NCBI GenBank assembly: GCA_030267565.1
Contig: BRXU01000005.1
Span: 2,466,001-2,530,000 of the forward strand
Origin: Pleodorina starrii
Taxonomy: Eukaryota > Chlorophyta > Chlorophyceae > Chlamydomonadales > Volvocaceae
DNA: 64,000 nt
Direction of reading: 5' to 3'
Shown: positions 10,401 through 21,703 of the stretch, piece after piece
Layout: every line of letters begins with the position of its first letter
How positions within the stretch are numbered: position 1 is the stretch's first letter
The notes under the pieces: model-generated
Seen by the model: the letters and a program-made list of their open reading frames with translations, nothing else
The model's database searches: none
Told to the model about the DNA's origin: nothing
Made by a program: the position numbers and the translations under genes

Positions 10401-13366
10401 GGGGCGGACCCGCAGGGGGCGACAGCCGGGGGTGGCGGGGGGGAGCGGCGGATGAAGGTGGGGGGAAGAGGGAGGTCACCATCGGGCGGGAATCGTCATC
10501 CCCATTATTAGGTTAGCCGCCAACGAACCGCTAACGAACCCATAACCACCAACCACCACCGAAGCCGGACCCATCCTGGCCTAGCCTACCGCCGACCCAC
10601 ATCACCCGCCCTGACACCCGCCCTGACACCCCTCGCCCCGAATCCGTCGTCTCTGTTACTCCGCGGGTCATATGTTTTACACGACCCTCCCTCCCTTTCC
10701 GCGTCTGTCCTGTCCTGTCCTGTCCTGTCCTGTCCTGTCCTGTCCTGTCCTGTCCTGTCCTGTCCTGTCCTGTCCTGTCCTGTCCTATGTATGTGTGTGT
10801 ATGTATGCCTGTATGTGTGTGTATGTGTGCATGTGTATGTCGTGTGCAGGTCTGTCAGGAGGCGGGTCCTGCGGTGGTGGTGGCGGTGCGCGGCAACACA
10901 CGCACCCGGCAGGCCCCCGCGCCGCTGAGCACTCTGGAGATGCAGAAGAGGGCCACATCCAAACTGAGATTGTCGGGTGGGGTGGGGTGGGGGGGAAAGA
11001 GAGGGAGGGGGGAAAGAGAGGGGGTTGTGGGAGGTGGAAGAGGGGGTAGGGGAAGGGGGTGGGGGTATAGAAAGGAAACCGCAGTGGGGTTGGATTGGGT
11101 TGGGGTCGGGGTAGGGTGGCGAGGTGGCAAGGTGGCAGGACAACGGTTATTTATTGTCGCGGTTCGGTTTGCTCGCTGCTCGTTTGCTGCTCTCAAAAAC
11201 GAGCGAGGAGGAGGTGCCCGAGGGGTCCCGAGAGGTTGGAGTGGAATGAAGAGAGGCACACGAGACCCGGGTGAGAAAATGAGGATGAGGGGCGCAGAGT
11301 GTGTATTGTAGATTGTGTACGATTGGAACCTCCCCCTCTGCCGGTATCGTCCCTCTTCTCTTTCCCCCCTACCGGCATCGTATATTTATACCCCTTTCCC
11401 TCCCCCCTCCCGCCCCCGCCTGTTTGACTTTGCATGGCCCTCATACACCCCCATTTCCCTCCCCTTGTCCATCCCTTCTCCATCCCTCCCCTTCTTCCCC
11501 CCTTCTTCCCCCCCCTCCTCCCCCCCTCCCCTCCCCTCCCCCCCCAGGTGAGCGCATCATGAAATTGGCTGAGGAGCTGTACCAGGCGGGTTTCATCAGC
11601 TACCCGCGCACGGAGACGGATGTGTTCGACCCGGGGATGGACCTGCAGGTGGGGCTGGGGGGGGGGGGTTGGAGAGGGGAGGAGGGAAAGAGGGCGTGTA
11701 TGTGTGGTGTATGTGTGGGGGGGGGGCGTATGGGTTGCATGGAAGTGGTGGTGGTGGGGGGGGGGCCGGGTTGGTGTAAGAATCACGAACCGTCACCCCA
11801 CCTCGCGCCCCACCTCTCCCCCTCCTCCAATCCACCTTGCTTTCCCGCCACCCTTCCTCAGCCCCTTCGCTGCGGTATCTTTTCCTTCTTCTGTTCTCTA
11901 TCTCCCCCTTTTCCAACCCTCTCCTCCCCCCGCTCCGCTTCCGCTTATATTGTTATATATAAAGAAGCACATCACTCCCTGCCCCCGGCCCCCCGCTCCG
12001 CTCCCCCATTCCCCCTTCCCCCCTCCCCGCGCCCGCTCTCCCGCCAAAAGGGAATAGTTTCGGAGCACTCGGGCGACCCCCGGTGGGGGGCCCACGCGCA
12101 GCGCATCCTCAGCGGGGAGCTCTGGCGCCAGCCCCGACCCGGGGGTCATGACGATAAGGCCCACCCGCCCATACACCCCACCAAACACAGCCTGGTGGGT
12201 GGGGGGCGCGTGTGATGTGGGGGGGGGGGGCAAAGGGGCGTGTGTTGTACGTGTGTCTGTTGCGTGTGTGTGTATGTCTGTGCGTGGGGACGTGCGGGTG
12301 GTGGCAGCCACCAAGCACCAAGCTACGTTATAAATGGCGGCTGGTGTATGGGCGGGTGGGCTGGTGAAACGATTGCGGACTCAGGAAGGAAAGGAGGGGA
12401 GAGGCGGCGGCAGGGGGCCTGGTGGGGGGTTGGTGGGCGGATGAGGGGGGCGCAAAGGACTGACTGGCGCGACCTTCATACCGGTACCACCTTCATACCG
12501 GTACCACCTTCATACCACCGCCGTCGCCGTCGCCGTCACCGCCGTTCGCCGCCACCACCCTTCCCCCGGCGCAGGGCGAGCACGACTGGGGGCAGGACAA
12601 GCGCCAGCTGTACGAGTTTGTCGTACGGCACTTTTTGGCGTGCTGCTCCAAGGACGCCGTCGGCTCCGAAACCCAAGTGGAGATCGACATTGGCGGTGGG
12701 TGGGTGGTAGGGAGGGTGGGGGTGTGTGTGTGTGTGCCCCGCCTGTTTAACCCCGCCTTTGTTACATGGACGGTAACCCCCCCCCGCCCTTCCATACCCT
12801 ACCCGCCCCCCCTCCCCCACCACACACGCATACCGCTACACTCCACCACTTCCACGTCCACTTCCCCTCATCATGTTACATAAAGGAGCATATCACTCCC
12901 TGACCCCCCCGACTCGTACTTGCTACACCCTCTCGATTTGTATATCACGTCCTCTGCTGTTTGCAAGCTTACCTCGCAGTTCTTTTGCAGACGAGACGAC
13001 CTGCTTCTGATATTTTACCGTTCACGGGCTCCGGCCTATACGTGGATAACCCCCCCTCCTCCCCCGTTGGTGTGCCCCCAGGCGAGCGGTTCCGCACCAC
13101 CGGCCTTATGGTCATCGAGCGCAATTGGCTGGATGTGTATCCGTACAGCGGCTGGGGGGGCAATGACAACCTGCCGAAGCTGAATCAGGGACAGAGCTTC
13201 GTGCCTACGGAGATGAGGCTGAGGACGGTGAGGGGGGGAGGCAGGGAGGGAGGGAGGGGGCGGTGTTTGGTTGCTTTGCTTTGTTATGTTATGTGGTCGG
13301 TTCGGTCGCTGTCGGGCTCTTTGTCAGCCATAACAACGACAACCGCCGGCGGCGGCGGCGGCGGCA

Positions 13367-13408
<42 letters not shown>

Positions 13409-16400
13409 GCGGCGGCGGTTTACTGTGCCGTTGACGTGCGATGCCGTACTGTGCCGTGCGGCAGGGCACCACCGAGCCGCCGCCGCGTCTGTCGGAGCGC
13501 GACCTGATTGCCAAGATGGAGGCGTACGGCATCGGTACGGATGCCACGGTGGCCGAGCACATCCAGAAGCAGCTGGAGCGGGGGTACGCGGAGAAGGACG
13601 AGACGGCCCTCACCTTTTGGCCGACACCGCTGGGTGAGAGGACCGGACCGACCGACCGACCGACCGACCGACCGACCGACCGCTCCTAACCACACTCCCA
13701 CCACTACACCCCGGCCCGGCCCGGTCCATATCCGAGGACGCCCCACCCCACCCCACCCCACCCCCCACTTTTCCCCACTGTGCAACCAACGCAACCTCGC
13801 AATCAATCGCACTCTTAACCCCCTCCTCCCCCTCCTCCTCACACCCCCCCCAGGCGAGGCGCTTATCAGCGGCTACTGTCGTATGGGACTGGACGACCTG
13901 TGGAAACCCGACCTGCGGGCCAAGATAGAGGCCAGCATTCGGGACGTGGCGGCGGGGCGAGTGAGCAAGGAGCAGGTGGGGGAGGGGATGAGGGGGAGGG
14001 GAGGGTCCTTGGGGTATGGCACGGCCCCGACACCTCTTTGGGGGGCTTGTGTCCTCTTACGGGGTCTTGGGGGGTCCCGGTCTGTGATGCGTTTGGGCTG
14101 TGTGAGGGGGGGGGCGCCAGGAGGCCCGTTCCCCCTTTCCCCTTTCCCCCGACGGCTGTTGCTGTTGGATGCTGCTGCTGCTGCCACTGTTGCTGCTGCC
14201 TCTGCTGCTTCCGCTGCTGCTGCAGGTGCTTCAGGAGGCCATTCAGTTCTTCCGGGCGGACTTTCTGACTGCGCAGCAGCGGGCGGGGGTGCTGACGTCG
14301 GAGATGGCCCGATTCCTGCCTGTGGCGGGAGCGGGCGGAGGGGGCGGAGGGGGCGGTGGCGGTGGCGGTGGCGGAGGGGGAGGACCCGGGTGGGTGCGTG
14401 AGCGGTTGGGTGGGTGGGCAGTAGCATGATGCGTGAATGTAGGACATGGCTAGGCGAGCCCCTAGACGAGGGCGCCCACCCCCCACAGATCAACGGAGCT
14501 CCCTCAAGGGCTCACAGCCTCCCACCCCCCCAAACCCGCCCACCCCCCCAAACCCGCCCACCCACCCACCCACCCACCCAAACCCGCCCACCCACCCATC
14601 CACCCACCCAAACCCGCCCACCCACCCATCCACCCACCCAAACCCGCCCACCCACCCGCCCACCCACCCACCCACAGGCTCACGTCTCCTTCAACACATG
14701 TTGGCTGCGATGCGGACTGTAACGCTTCCCCAGCAGCATGTTGCCTGCTGCCTGCCGTTGCTCGCTCGTACCGTAACGTAACCTTGCGCACGCGCCTGAA
14801 CCCCGTCTTGTCCTTTTGCCGTTTTCCATGCCGTGCCGTGCGGCAGGTACGGCGGCGGTGGCGGAGGCGGAGGCGACGGCGGCCCCCCTCCCGCCGGCCC
14901 GCATCTGGGCACCTGTCAGAGCTGCGGCGGCGCGCCGTTGGTGCTCACACGCGGTGCCGACAGCCGCTACGTGGCTGTGTGTTCGAGCGTGTCGGTTTGC
15001 GGGTATAGGTGCGAGGGGGGCGAGGGGGGAGGGGGTTGTTGGGGGGTGCGGCGAGGTTGCGGTGGGTGGGTAGGGACTAGGGAGGGAGGGAGGGACCGGG
15101 GAGGTGGGTGGGTGGGGGAAGGGAGGTGTGACGCGGGGGTGGGTGAGGATGTGGGTTTATTACCGTGCGCCTGGCGGGGAAGTGCGCCTCGGGGCTGGGG
15201 CTGGTGTGTACCTAGTCGGGTGTGGTGGTGTGTGTGTGGTGTGTGTGTGGTGGGGTGGGGTGGGGTGGGGTGGGGGGGGGTGGGGTGGGGTGGGGTGGGG
15301 TGGGGTGGGGTGGGGGGGGGTGGGGTGGGGTGGGGTGGGGTGGGGTGGGGTGGGGTGGGGTGGGGTGGGGTGGGGTGGGGTGGGGTGGGGTGGGGTGGGG
15401 TGGGGTGGGGTGGGGGGTGTGGGGTGGTGTTGCGCCCTTGTTTGTCCTTCTTCCTCTTCCGGCGTGCCAACCTGAAGAAGGAGAAGGAGGAGGGCGCGCC
15501 TGCGTGTTGTGGAGTTGTGGAGTGTGTCGCCAGGTAGGGATGGTCAGGTCCGACCCCCCTCATCCGAGGTCACCACCTGACGTCAGCCCCCACCACTCGA
15601 CCGCTCGACCGCCACGATGCCCGCCCGCAGTGCATACCCGCCAGCAGCACCCGCTAACGGTATCCACTAACGGTAACCGCTAACAGTAACCGCTAACGGC
15701 AACCGCAGCCAGTCCCCGCTGACAGCGCCCCCATGACGGCTGCCCCCTGCCCCCTCTCCTCCCCTTGTATATACGCATGGCTACGCCCCTTCCGGCCCCC
15801 CCCCCGCCCCCCCACGGTCCAGGCTGGCCCTCCCGCGCGCCGTGGCGGATGCGTCCGTGTCCAGTCAGCCCTGCGGCGGCTGCGTGCTTAGCGGCGGCGG
15901 TGGGCCGCTGATGCGCGCGGACCTGAGGTTCAGAATGGGGCAGCTGCCGCCGGGCATCTTGCAGGTAGGTGCCGGTGCGGGCGCTCACAGAAGGGGAAGG
16001 GAGAGGGAGGGGTTATCCACGTGCGGTGTGGGGGGACGAGTGAGGGGCGATGAAGATTTTGACAGCTGCTTGCACAAAGAACAGGAGGGGAGCGGGGCGA
16101 GATGCGGCCTGGGGTCGAAGGGGGGTCGCGGGAGGGGGGTTGCGGGAGGCGGCGGTAACAACGGAGGGGGCGTCCTCCGTTCTACCTCTGGAGCGCCGAA
16201 GGCTAAGCTGTCGTACGTACGGCATGGTGTACGGCACACACACACACACCCCGCGCAGGAGCCGACTCTGACGGGCTGCCTGGTTTGCGATCCGCGGATC
16301 AAAGAGATCATCGAGGCATGCAGCGTCGGCGGGGGTCGAGGTGGAGGCGGCGGCGGCGGTGGCGGCGGCGGCGGTGGTGCCGGCGGCGGCGGCGCAGCGG

Positions 16401-17224
16401 GAGGCGGGGGCAGCAACCGCACCGCCGCCGCCGCCGCGGTCCGTAACGCCCTGGCAAACGCACGCGGCGGCGGCGGCGCGCCGCCGCCGCCGCAGCAGCA
16501 CTACGGCACGGGTACGGGCGCGTACGGCAGCGCCGCAGATTACGACGACGGCGGCGGCGGCGGCGGACAAGGTGATGACGACGCGGACGGGGAGCAGGAC
16601 GGCGGTGGCAGGGGACGTCGTGGGCGTCGTACGGCATCAACATCGCGAGCGAACGGCAGAGGAGGTAGCGGCGGCGGCGGCGGTGGCGGCACCAGGTCGC
16701 GATCCGAACCCGCGGCGGCGCGCGGCCGCGGAGCACGGGCCACCGCCGCTGGCGGCGGCGGCGGCGGGCGCGGAAGCCGGGCGTCCGGCCGCGGCGGCGG
16801 CGGCGCCGCCGCCGCCGGGGGCGGGGCGGTGGCGCCGCTGTGCCCCCGCCACAACCTGCCCTGCCGTCGCGCCGTGTCGCAGAGCGCAGCCAACCCCAAC
16901 CGGCCGTACTTCAAGTGTGGTCATGATGATCGGGGGGAGCAGGATGCGTGCGGCGCCTTCGTGTGGGAGGATCAGTGGGACGGCAGCAGCGCGGCTCCGG
17001 CGCGCCACGGCGGCGGCGGCGGAGGAGGAGGAGGAGCTGGCAGAGGCGGCGGTGGTGGTGGAGCAGGAGGAGGAGGAGGAGGAGGCGCCGTGTTTGCGTC
17101 TGTCCTCGGCGGAGTGTACGGAGGTGGTGGCGGCGGCGGTGGTGGTGGCGGCGGCGGTGGTGGCGGTGTTTGCTTCAGGTGCCAGCAGCCCGGCCACTTC
17201 GCACGCGACTGCCCCAACGCCTGA
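7453..17224 (+). CDS. TOP3A: DNA topoisomerase III alpha, 18 exons
   Basis: Type IA topoisomerase that relaxes single-stranded crossings and, with a RecQ helicase and RMI1, dissolves double Holliday junctions in the nucleus. Exons: 7453-7550, 7696-7806, 8424-8493, 8897-9001, 9285-9488, 9804-9961, 10246-10354, 10850-10976, 11548-11648, 12051-12194, 12575-12695, 13082-13227, 13465-13633, 13854-13975, 14226-14389, 14847-15002, 15823-15964, 16259-17224. All phases agree and give 1,070 aa. The start is [13 protein letters not shown]; the Toprim acidic motif DCDREGEN is at about 117-124; the relaxase motif SYPRTETD puts the active Tyr at about 346. [10 protein letters not shown] and GIGTDAT follow. 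Exons 16-18 carry C-x2-C topoisomerase zinc motifs. The last exon is very Gly-rich, with a GRF finger starting at about C944 and a CCHC knuckle at C1054/C1057/H1062/C1067, a tail arrangement like that of plant TOP3A. It appears intact. Exon 3 (8424-8493) and the donors of exons 15-16 are the least certain. Confidence 0.93.
9487..9682 (+). repeat. (GGGT)n-rich array at the start of TOP3A intron 5
   Basis: GGGT repeats, interrupted by TTTGGGT and GGCT units, begin at the splice donor itself. The G-rich strand is the transcribed-sense strand. Confidence 0.85.
10706..10786 (+). repeat. (TCCTG)n pentamer array in TOP3A intron 7
   Basis: About sixteen copies of a 5-base unit between exons 7 and 8. 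Confidence 0.9.
12958..13060 (+). repeat. Intronic block shared with the ferroxidase gene (about 309-420)
   Basis: TTGCAAG-TTAC, a pyrimidine tract ending CTGCAG/TTGCAG, a diverged spacer and TTCACGGGCTCCGGC followed by CTATAC and GTGGATA occur in the same order in both places. Each block lies just before an exon of an unrelated gene. It is probably a short interspersed repeat. Confidence 0.6.
14526..14675 (+). repeat. CCCA/CCAAACCCGCC minisatellite in TOP3A intron 15
   Basis: Tandem blocks of CCCACCCA separated by AACCCGCC and ATCC variants, with a higher-order period of a few tens of bases. Confidence 0.8.
15248..15416 (+). repeat. (TGGGG)n pentamer array in TOP3A intron 16
   Basis: More than thirty copies of a 5-base G-rich unit, with two copies altered to runs of G. 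Confidence 0.9.
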
Positions 17225-17266
17225 TGGAGGTATGAAGGAAAAACTGCAGCGGGGAAGAAGGGTGTG

Positions 17267-17353
<87 letters not shown>

Positions 17354-18652
17354 GTAGAAGGGGATGTGGGTATGACGAAGAGCCGCAGCGACCCAAATGA
17401 AACAAACGGGGAGGGGAGGGCGGGGTGTGAGGTGAATGCGGCTGAGAGGTCATGTGAGAGTGAATGGGGCTGAGAGTTCAGACATCGCAGGCGAGAGGGC
17501 GCGTGATTCGCATACCTGAGGTTGGGCCGCTTCAGCCACCACTCGGCGGCGGTTGGGGCGAATGGCAGGTGTACGAATGGCAGATGTACGAATGGCAGGG
17601 GTACGAATGGCGGGGAGTGAGGCCGGCGGTCGGTGATGGTGATGGTGGGACGCCGGCGGGACCTGCTTTCCGCAAATAGTATATTTCAGACGAGCGAGGC
17701 ACCGCAGAAACCCAGATCGCGGGTGCCGCAGTGCGATGTGAGTTTCTGCTGTGAAGGTTCGGCTACTGTGTGTTATGGCTTATGGGTCGGGGTATAAGAC
17801 CTGACCGTCGTCCGGCGCGATCAGACGGCCCACTTGCTCAGTATCACGGTACGCAGGCGGGCTTGCGAGGGTCTGCGTGGGCGGGCGGATCTGCATGCGT
17901 GCGCGCCAGGCGATGTGTGATGGCATGGCCGGCGTTAAAATTGAGAGCCGGCGCGCCCGGTAGGAGAGGCGGGGATGCTCGGGGCGCACGGGTGCAAGGG
18001 ATCCAGAGACGCTGCGGAGTTGGCGCGCGCGCGCGCGCTTCGTCGGACGCCTTTGACCGCTGTCATGTCCAACAGAGCGACCATAATATAAGTTATACTA
18101 ATTAGTGTTGACTCATCATAGCATGCCACTCATTAGTTCAGGCGAGTGTTCAGGTGCGTATTCAGGCAACGACCCGTGCACTGTACCCTTGCTTGCTTCA
18201 GCCGAACAAACGGCGGAAAGGGATATCAAAGCGGCCTTCCTGGCATCGCTGTAAAGCTGACGCTTTGCCCTTCCACCCGAGGTAAAAGCATGCCGTGCGC
18301 ACCTAGCTCTACCTGGCCCTGTCGTTGACTGACGGCGCCATAGTCTGTAAAATTAAAGTGTTCCATCGTCCATATGCATCATACTGATCGAGTGTACTTG
18401 TTCGAAGAACGGTAACGTAGGTGTTTTGAAAACTTGGTAGGCCGTACTTTTGCCTCGTTCATTATTACACTATTAGCTCTTGCCACACTGCCTATATTTC
18501 ATAGGCAATTTTACAGTACGGGCACTACTACCGCTCTTGTTACCATACATTGCAAATTGTTGCCTGCGAGTCAGGAAGCGATGTGACGCTAGGGCTGCTG
18601 ATGGCGACCGGCGTGATGGTCAGGCATTAAGACAGAACCTTAGATATCTGAA
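17225..18652 (+). other. TOP3A 3' region; includes (TGTC)n at 17266-17354
   Basis: The sequence downstream of the TOP3A stop contains a tetramer array of over twenty TGTC units and a short AATGGCAGGTGTACG-type triplication near 17560-17612. No second gene was recognised. TGTAA occurs at 18250-18254 and 18346-18350. Confidence 0.5.
18346..18350 (+). other. Candidate TGTAA poly(A) signal for TOP3A
   Basis: TGTAA is the usual nuclear poly(A) signal in volvocine algae. This copy sits in an AT-richer stretch about 1.1 kb after the stop; the copy at 18250 is an alternative. The distance is long, so confidence is low. Confidence 0.3.
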
Positions 18653-21600
18653 ATGCGTCTACGTTTTAATGGCGAACAACTGCAGCCACGGTGCGCTGCT
18701 CAATTTCCGGTTAGCGTCGTTGCCAAAGTATGATCCGGAGTCGAAAATCCCGTAGGCAATTATATTATAGCTTATTCCTACGCCTGCAGGGAGCAACCAA
18801 ATGCGGGAGCATCGGGGCGGACAGAGCGGCCGGAGGCTGAACTCTCCAGGTCGAATGGCTCTGCAGGCGCAGAAGTGGCGCAGGCTGTGGCAGCAATGCA
18901 AGCCCAGTTGGATGCCCAACTTGCGCTTAGTAGGACGCTCACAGATAGCCTGAATTCGATGCTGTCCCAGGTGAGGGTATTTGTCATTTGGCGTCAGATG
19001 AACCGACAAGCGGCTCGCCTGGACTGGCGTCCCATTCCTGATCACAAAATATATTATTTTCCATGCTCCAGTATGAAGGTTTCGTGACAGCCTGGCCAAA
19101 TGGATGCACGTGAGTTAGGACGGTCCGTTAGGCAAGCCACGAGCCTACTTTAATGTCACGGGAGCTCATGTTCCGTGTGGGAAAGGCGTAACGTGCAACT
19201 CTTTCCATGCCTTGACCTCGTACAGGCGGTCACGCTGCGGCGGATGCTGGAAATTGCGCTTCACAGCAACCGCGTGAACTCGGCTGCCGACACACGTCTG
19301 ACCTCGTCATCCGCCGCGGGCTATGCCTCACACGGCGCCCGCAAGCACTCGCCCAAGCGCCAGCTGTCAAACGATGAAACCAACAGCTTGGCCCATTCCG
19401 GAAAGGCCGACGGCAGCCTTGCGAAGCGCCGTCGCGTGCTGCCACCGCCAAACAACAACGGCACCGACCCGCTTGCTGACGCCAGTCCTGCCGCAACCGC
19501 GGCCGCGGCCACCGCCGCTGCCGCCCTCCCCGCCGTCTCCCTGCCAGCAAGAGAGCCGGGCGCCGGAACGCCGCTTCAGGAGCCCCATGTCGGCGCGCGG
19601 ACCTCCGAGCAGCAGCCAGCGCTACGGCTCCCACAGCTCGAGCCGCAACTGCAGCAAACGATGGTATCCCCGCTTCTCCAGCAGGGATACCAGCCGTTTG
19701 CCGGACAAAGGCGACAGCGCGTGGGAACGGCGCCCTTGAACGCCGTGGCCACGGCCGCCGCCACGGTGGCACCGGCGCCGGCGGCTGCATCCGGCAACGG
19801 CACCGCGGGCAGCGGCAGCAGCGGCACCACGGGGGCCGCAAACGCCGGCGGCTGGCGGTACGACCAGGCCGCGGGCTTCAAGCCCCCATTGGCCCAGTTT
19901 GCGCCCCTGGGTGCCGCAGCCTTCGCCATGACCCGGGCCGGTACGCCCATCGACCAGCTAGCTGGGGCTGGGGCTGGGGCTGGCACCAACAGCAATGGCA
20001 GCAAGCACGGCAGCAATGGCGCGCAGGACAGCGGCAGCGTAGCGGCGGCCGCGGCGGCGGCAGCCGCCGTGGCGGCCGCCGCGGCGGCGGCGGCGGCGGA
20101 AAACGCCGCCTCGACCCTGCGCCTGCTGGGAGGCCCCCAGACGGGCGTGGCTGGGTCGTCTGACGCGGCGGCGCCAAGTGGCGCGAAGCTGGGGCGCAGC
20201 CTCGGCCTCTGGGAGCATCAGGCCCGGCTGCAGCAGTCGATACAGCGCCAGGCGCTTCAGCAACAGGCGCTGCAGCAGCAGGTGGTGCGGCAACAGCAGA
20301 TGCTTCAGGAGCAGGCGCTTCAGCAGCAGGCGTTGCAGCAGCAGGCGCTGCGATTACAGCAGCCCTTACGCACGCAGGCACAGGCACAGGCGCAGGAGCT
20401 ACTGCCCAGCGGCGGGCAGGCTAGCCCCTCGTCGCCGTCGCCGGCACCTGCTGACCCGCAGAAACAGCAGCGGCCGCCGCCGCCGCCGCATCATCAGCAA
20501 CAGCAGCAGCAACAACAACAACTACTGCAGGAGCAGCAGCAGTGGCAGCGGCGGATGCAAGATGGAGAGCTGTTGCAGCTCCAGCTCAGGCAAGAACAGC
20601 TGCAGCAGGAGCTGTTGCGATGTCAGTACGAACAGCAGCAATTGCAGGAGAAGCAGCAGCTCCAACACCTCATCCAGCAGCAGCAGCAGCAGCAGGAACA
20701 GCAGCAGAAGGAGCAGGAGCAAGGACAAATATGGCAGCAGGAAGGGCAGCAGCTGCAGCTGCTGCAACAAGAGCAAGAGCAAGGGCAAGGAGGAAGGCAG
20801 CAGCCAGAGCGGCAACAGCAGGAGCGACAGCAGCAAGAGCAGCAGCAGCAGCAAATGCAGCAGCAAATGCAGCTGCAACAGCTACAGCATTACCATGATG
20901 GCTTATTACTGCTGAACAAGCAGCAACTACAACAGCAACAGCAACAGCAGCAGCAGCAGCCGAAGCGGCGGCCCGGGAAGGACGCGGCCGCCGCCAGCTG
21001 CAGCTTGGCGGCGGGGTCGTACTTTGCCGAGCCTCCGGCTTTGGCAGTGGGGGCCTCGGCGTACCGCGGTACCGCCGGGAGCGCCTACAACGCAGCCGCG
21101 CTCTTCGTGGGACCGGTCGCTCCCGCGCTTCCGCCTGTGGCTCCTCTGCTGCTGCCGCCGCCGCCGCCGCCGCTGGCAAGCTCTGAGGGCCTACCGCTGA
21201 CGAAGCAACTCTCGGGTCACTTCCTGTCCAACTTGGATCAGCGCGACGGCTTGGCCGCGGGAGGTGGCGGCGCCGGAGTGGGCTGCCCAGCGTCCTCCCG
21301 CCTGTCGTTGGGCCGGTTGCGCCCCGTGTCGGGCGGCAGCCCGCCGCCGTGCGGACAGCAGGCGGCCCTGGGCCCGGGCTCCCTGCGACGGGACAAACCA
21401 CCACCACCATTACCATTACCCGGCGTGGGGCCGCCGGTGTTCGCTGTTGGCGGCACTGGCAGTATGAGGCGTGCTGCCGGCAGCGGCAGCGGAAGCGAGG
21501 GCGACAGCCAGCACCTCCTGCAGCCGCCACCGCAGCAGCAGCAGCAGCGGCAGCGGCGGACGGCCGTGCAGCAGCAGGCGGTGCAGCAGCTGCAACAGCA

Positions 21601-21703
21601 GCAGCCGTCGCAGCAGCAGCAGCGCCAGCAGCACGAGTCGCGGGCGAGCTTTGGGCGCGGTGAAGCAGTGGCGGCCGAGTACGGGCGCTCGGGTTGGGAC
21701 TGA
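18653..21703 (+). CDS. Glutamine-rich protein of unknown function, probable paralog of the 26.1-kb gene
   Basis: Proposed exons are 18653-18690 (weak, chosen because its phase fits), 18790-18970 and 19226-21703, giving about 898 aa. Exon 2 encodes a helical, coiled-coil-like stretch with QLALSRTLTDSLNSMLSQ at the splice, continued by AVTLRRMLEIALHSN. A basic cluster, AKRRRVLPPP, near residue 138 could be a nuclear signal. After Ala/Gly/Ser-rich runs, residues about 405-650 are dominated by long Gln tracts coded mostly by CAG with CAA mixed in, followed by Pro and Gly runs and a final Gln block. No catalytic domain was recognised. Such composition is common in algal transcription or RNA-associated proteins, but that is only inference. 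The large exon is solid; the start is not. Confidence 0.65.

Noticed and set aside
8991..10511. Very long frames on both strands across TOP3A introns 4-7
   Set aside because: They run through GGGT/CCCA and GGA/CCT repeats; the real TOP3A exons have consistent phases and explain the region.
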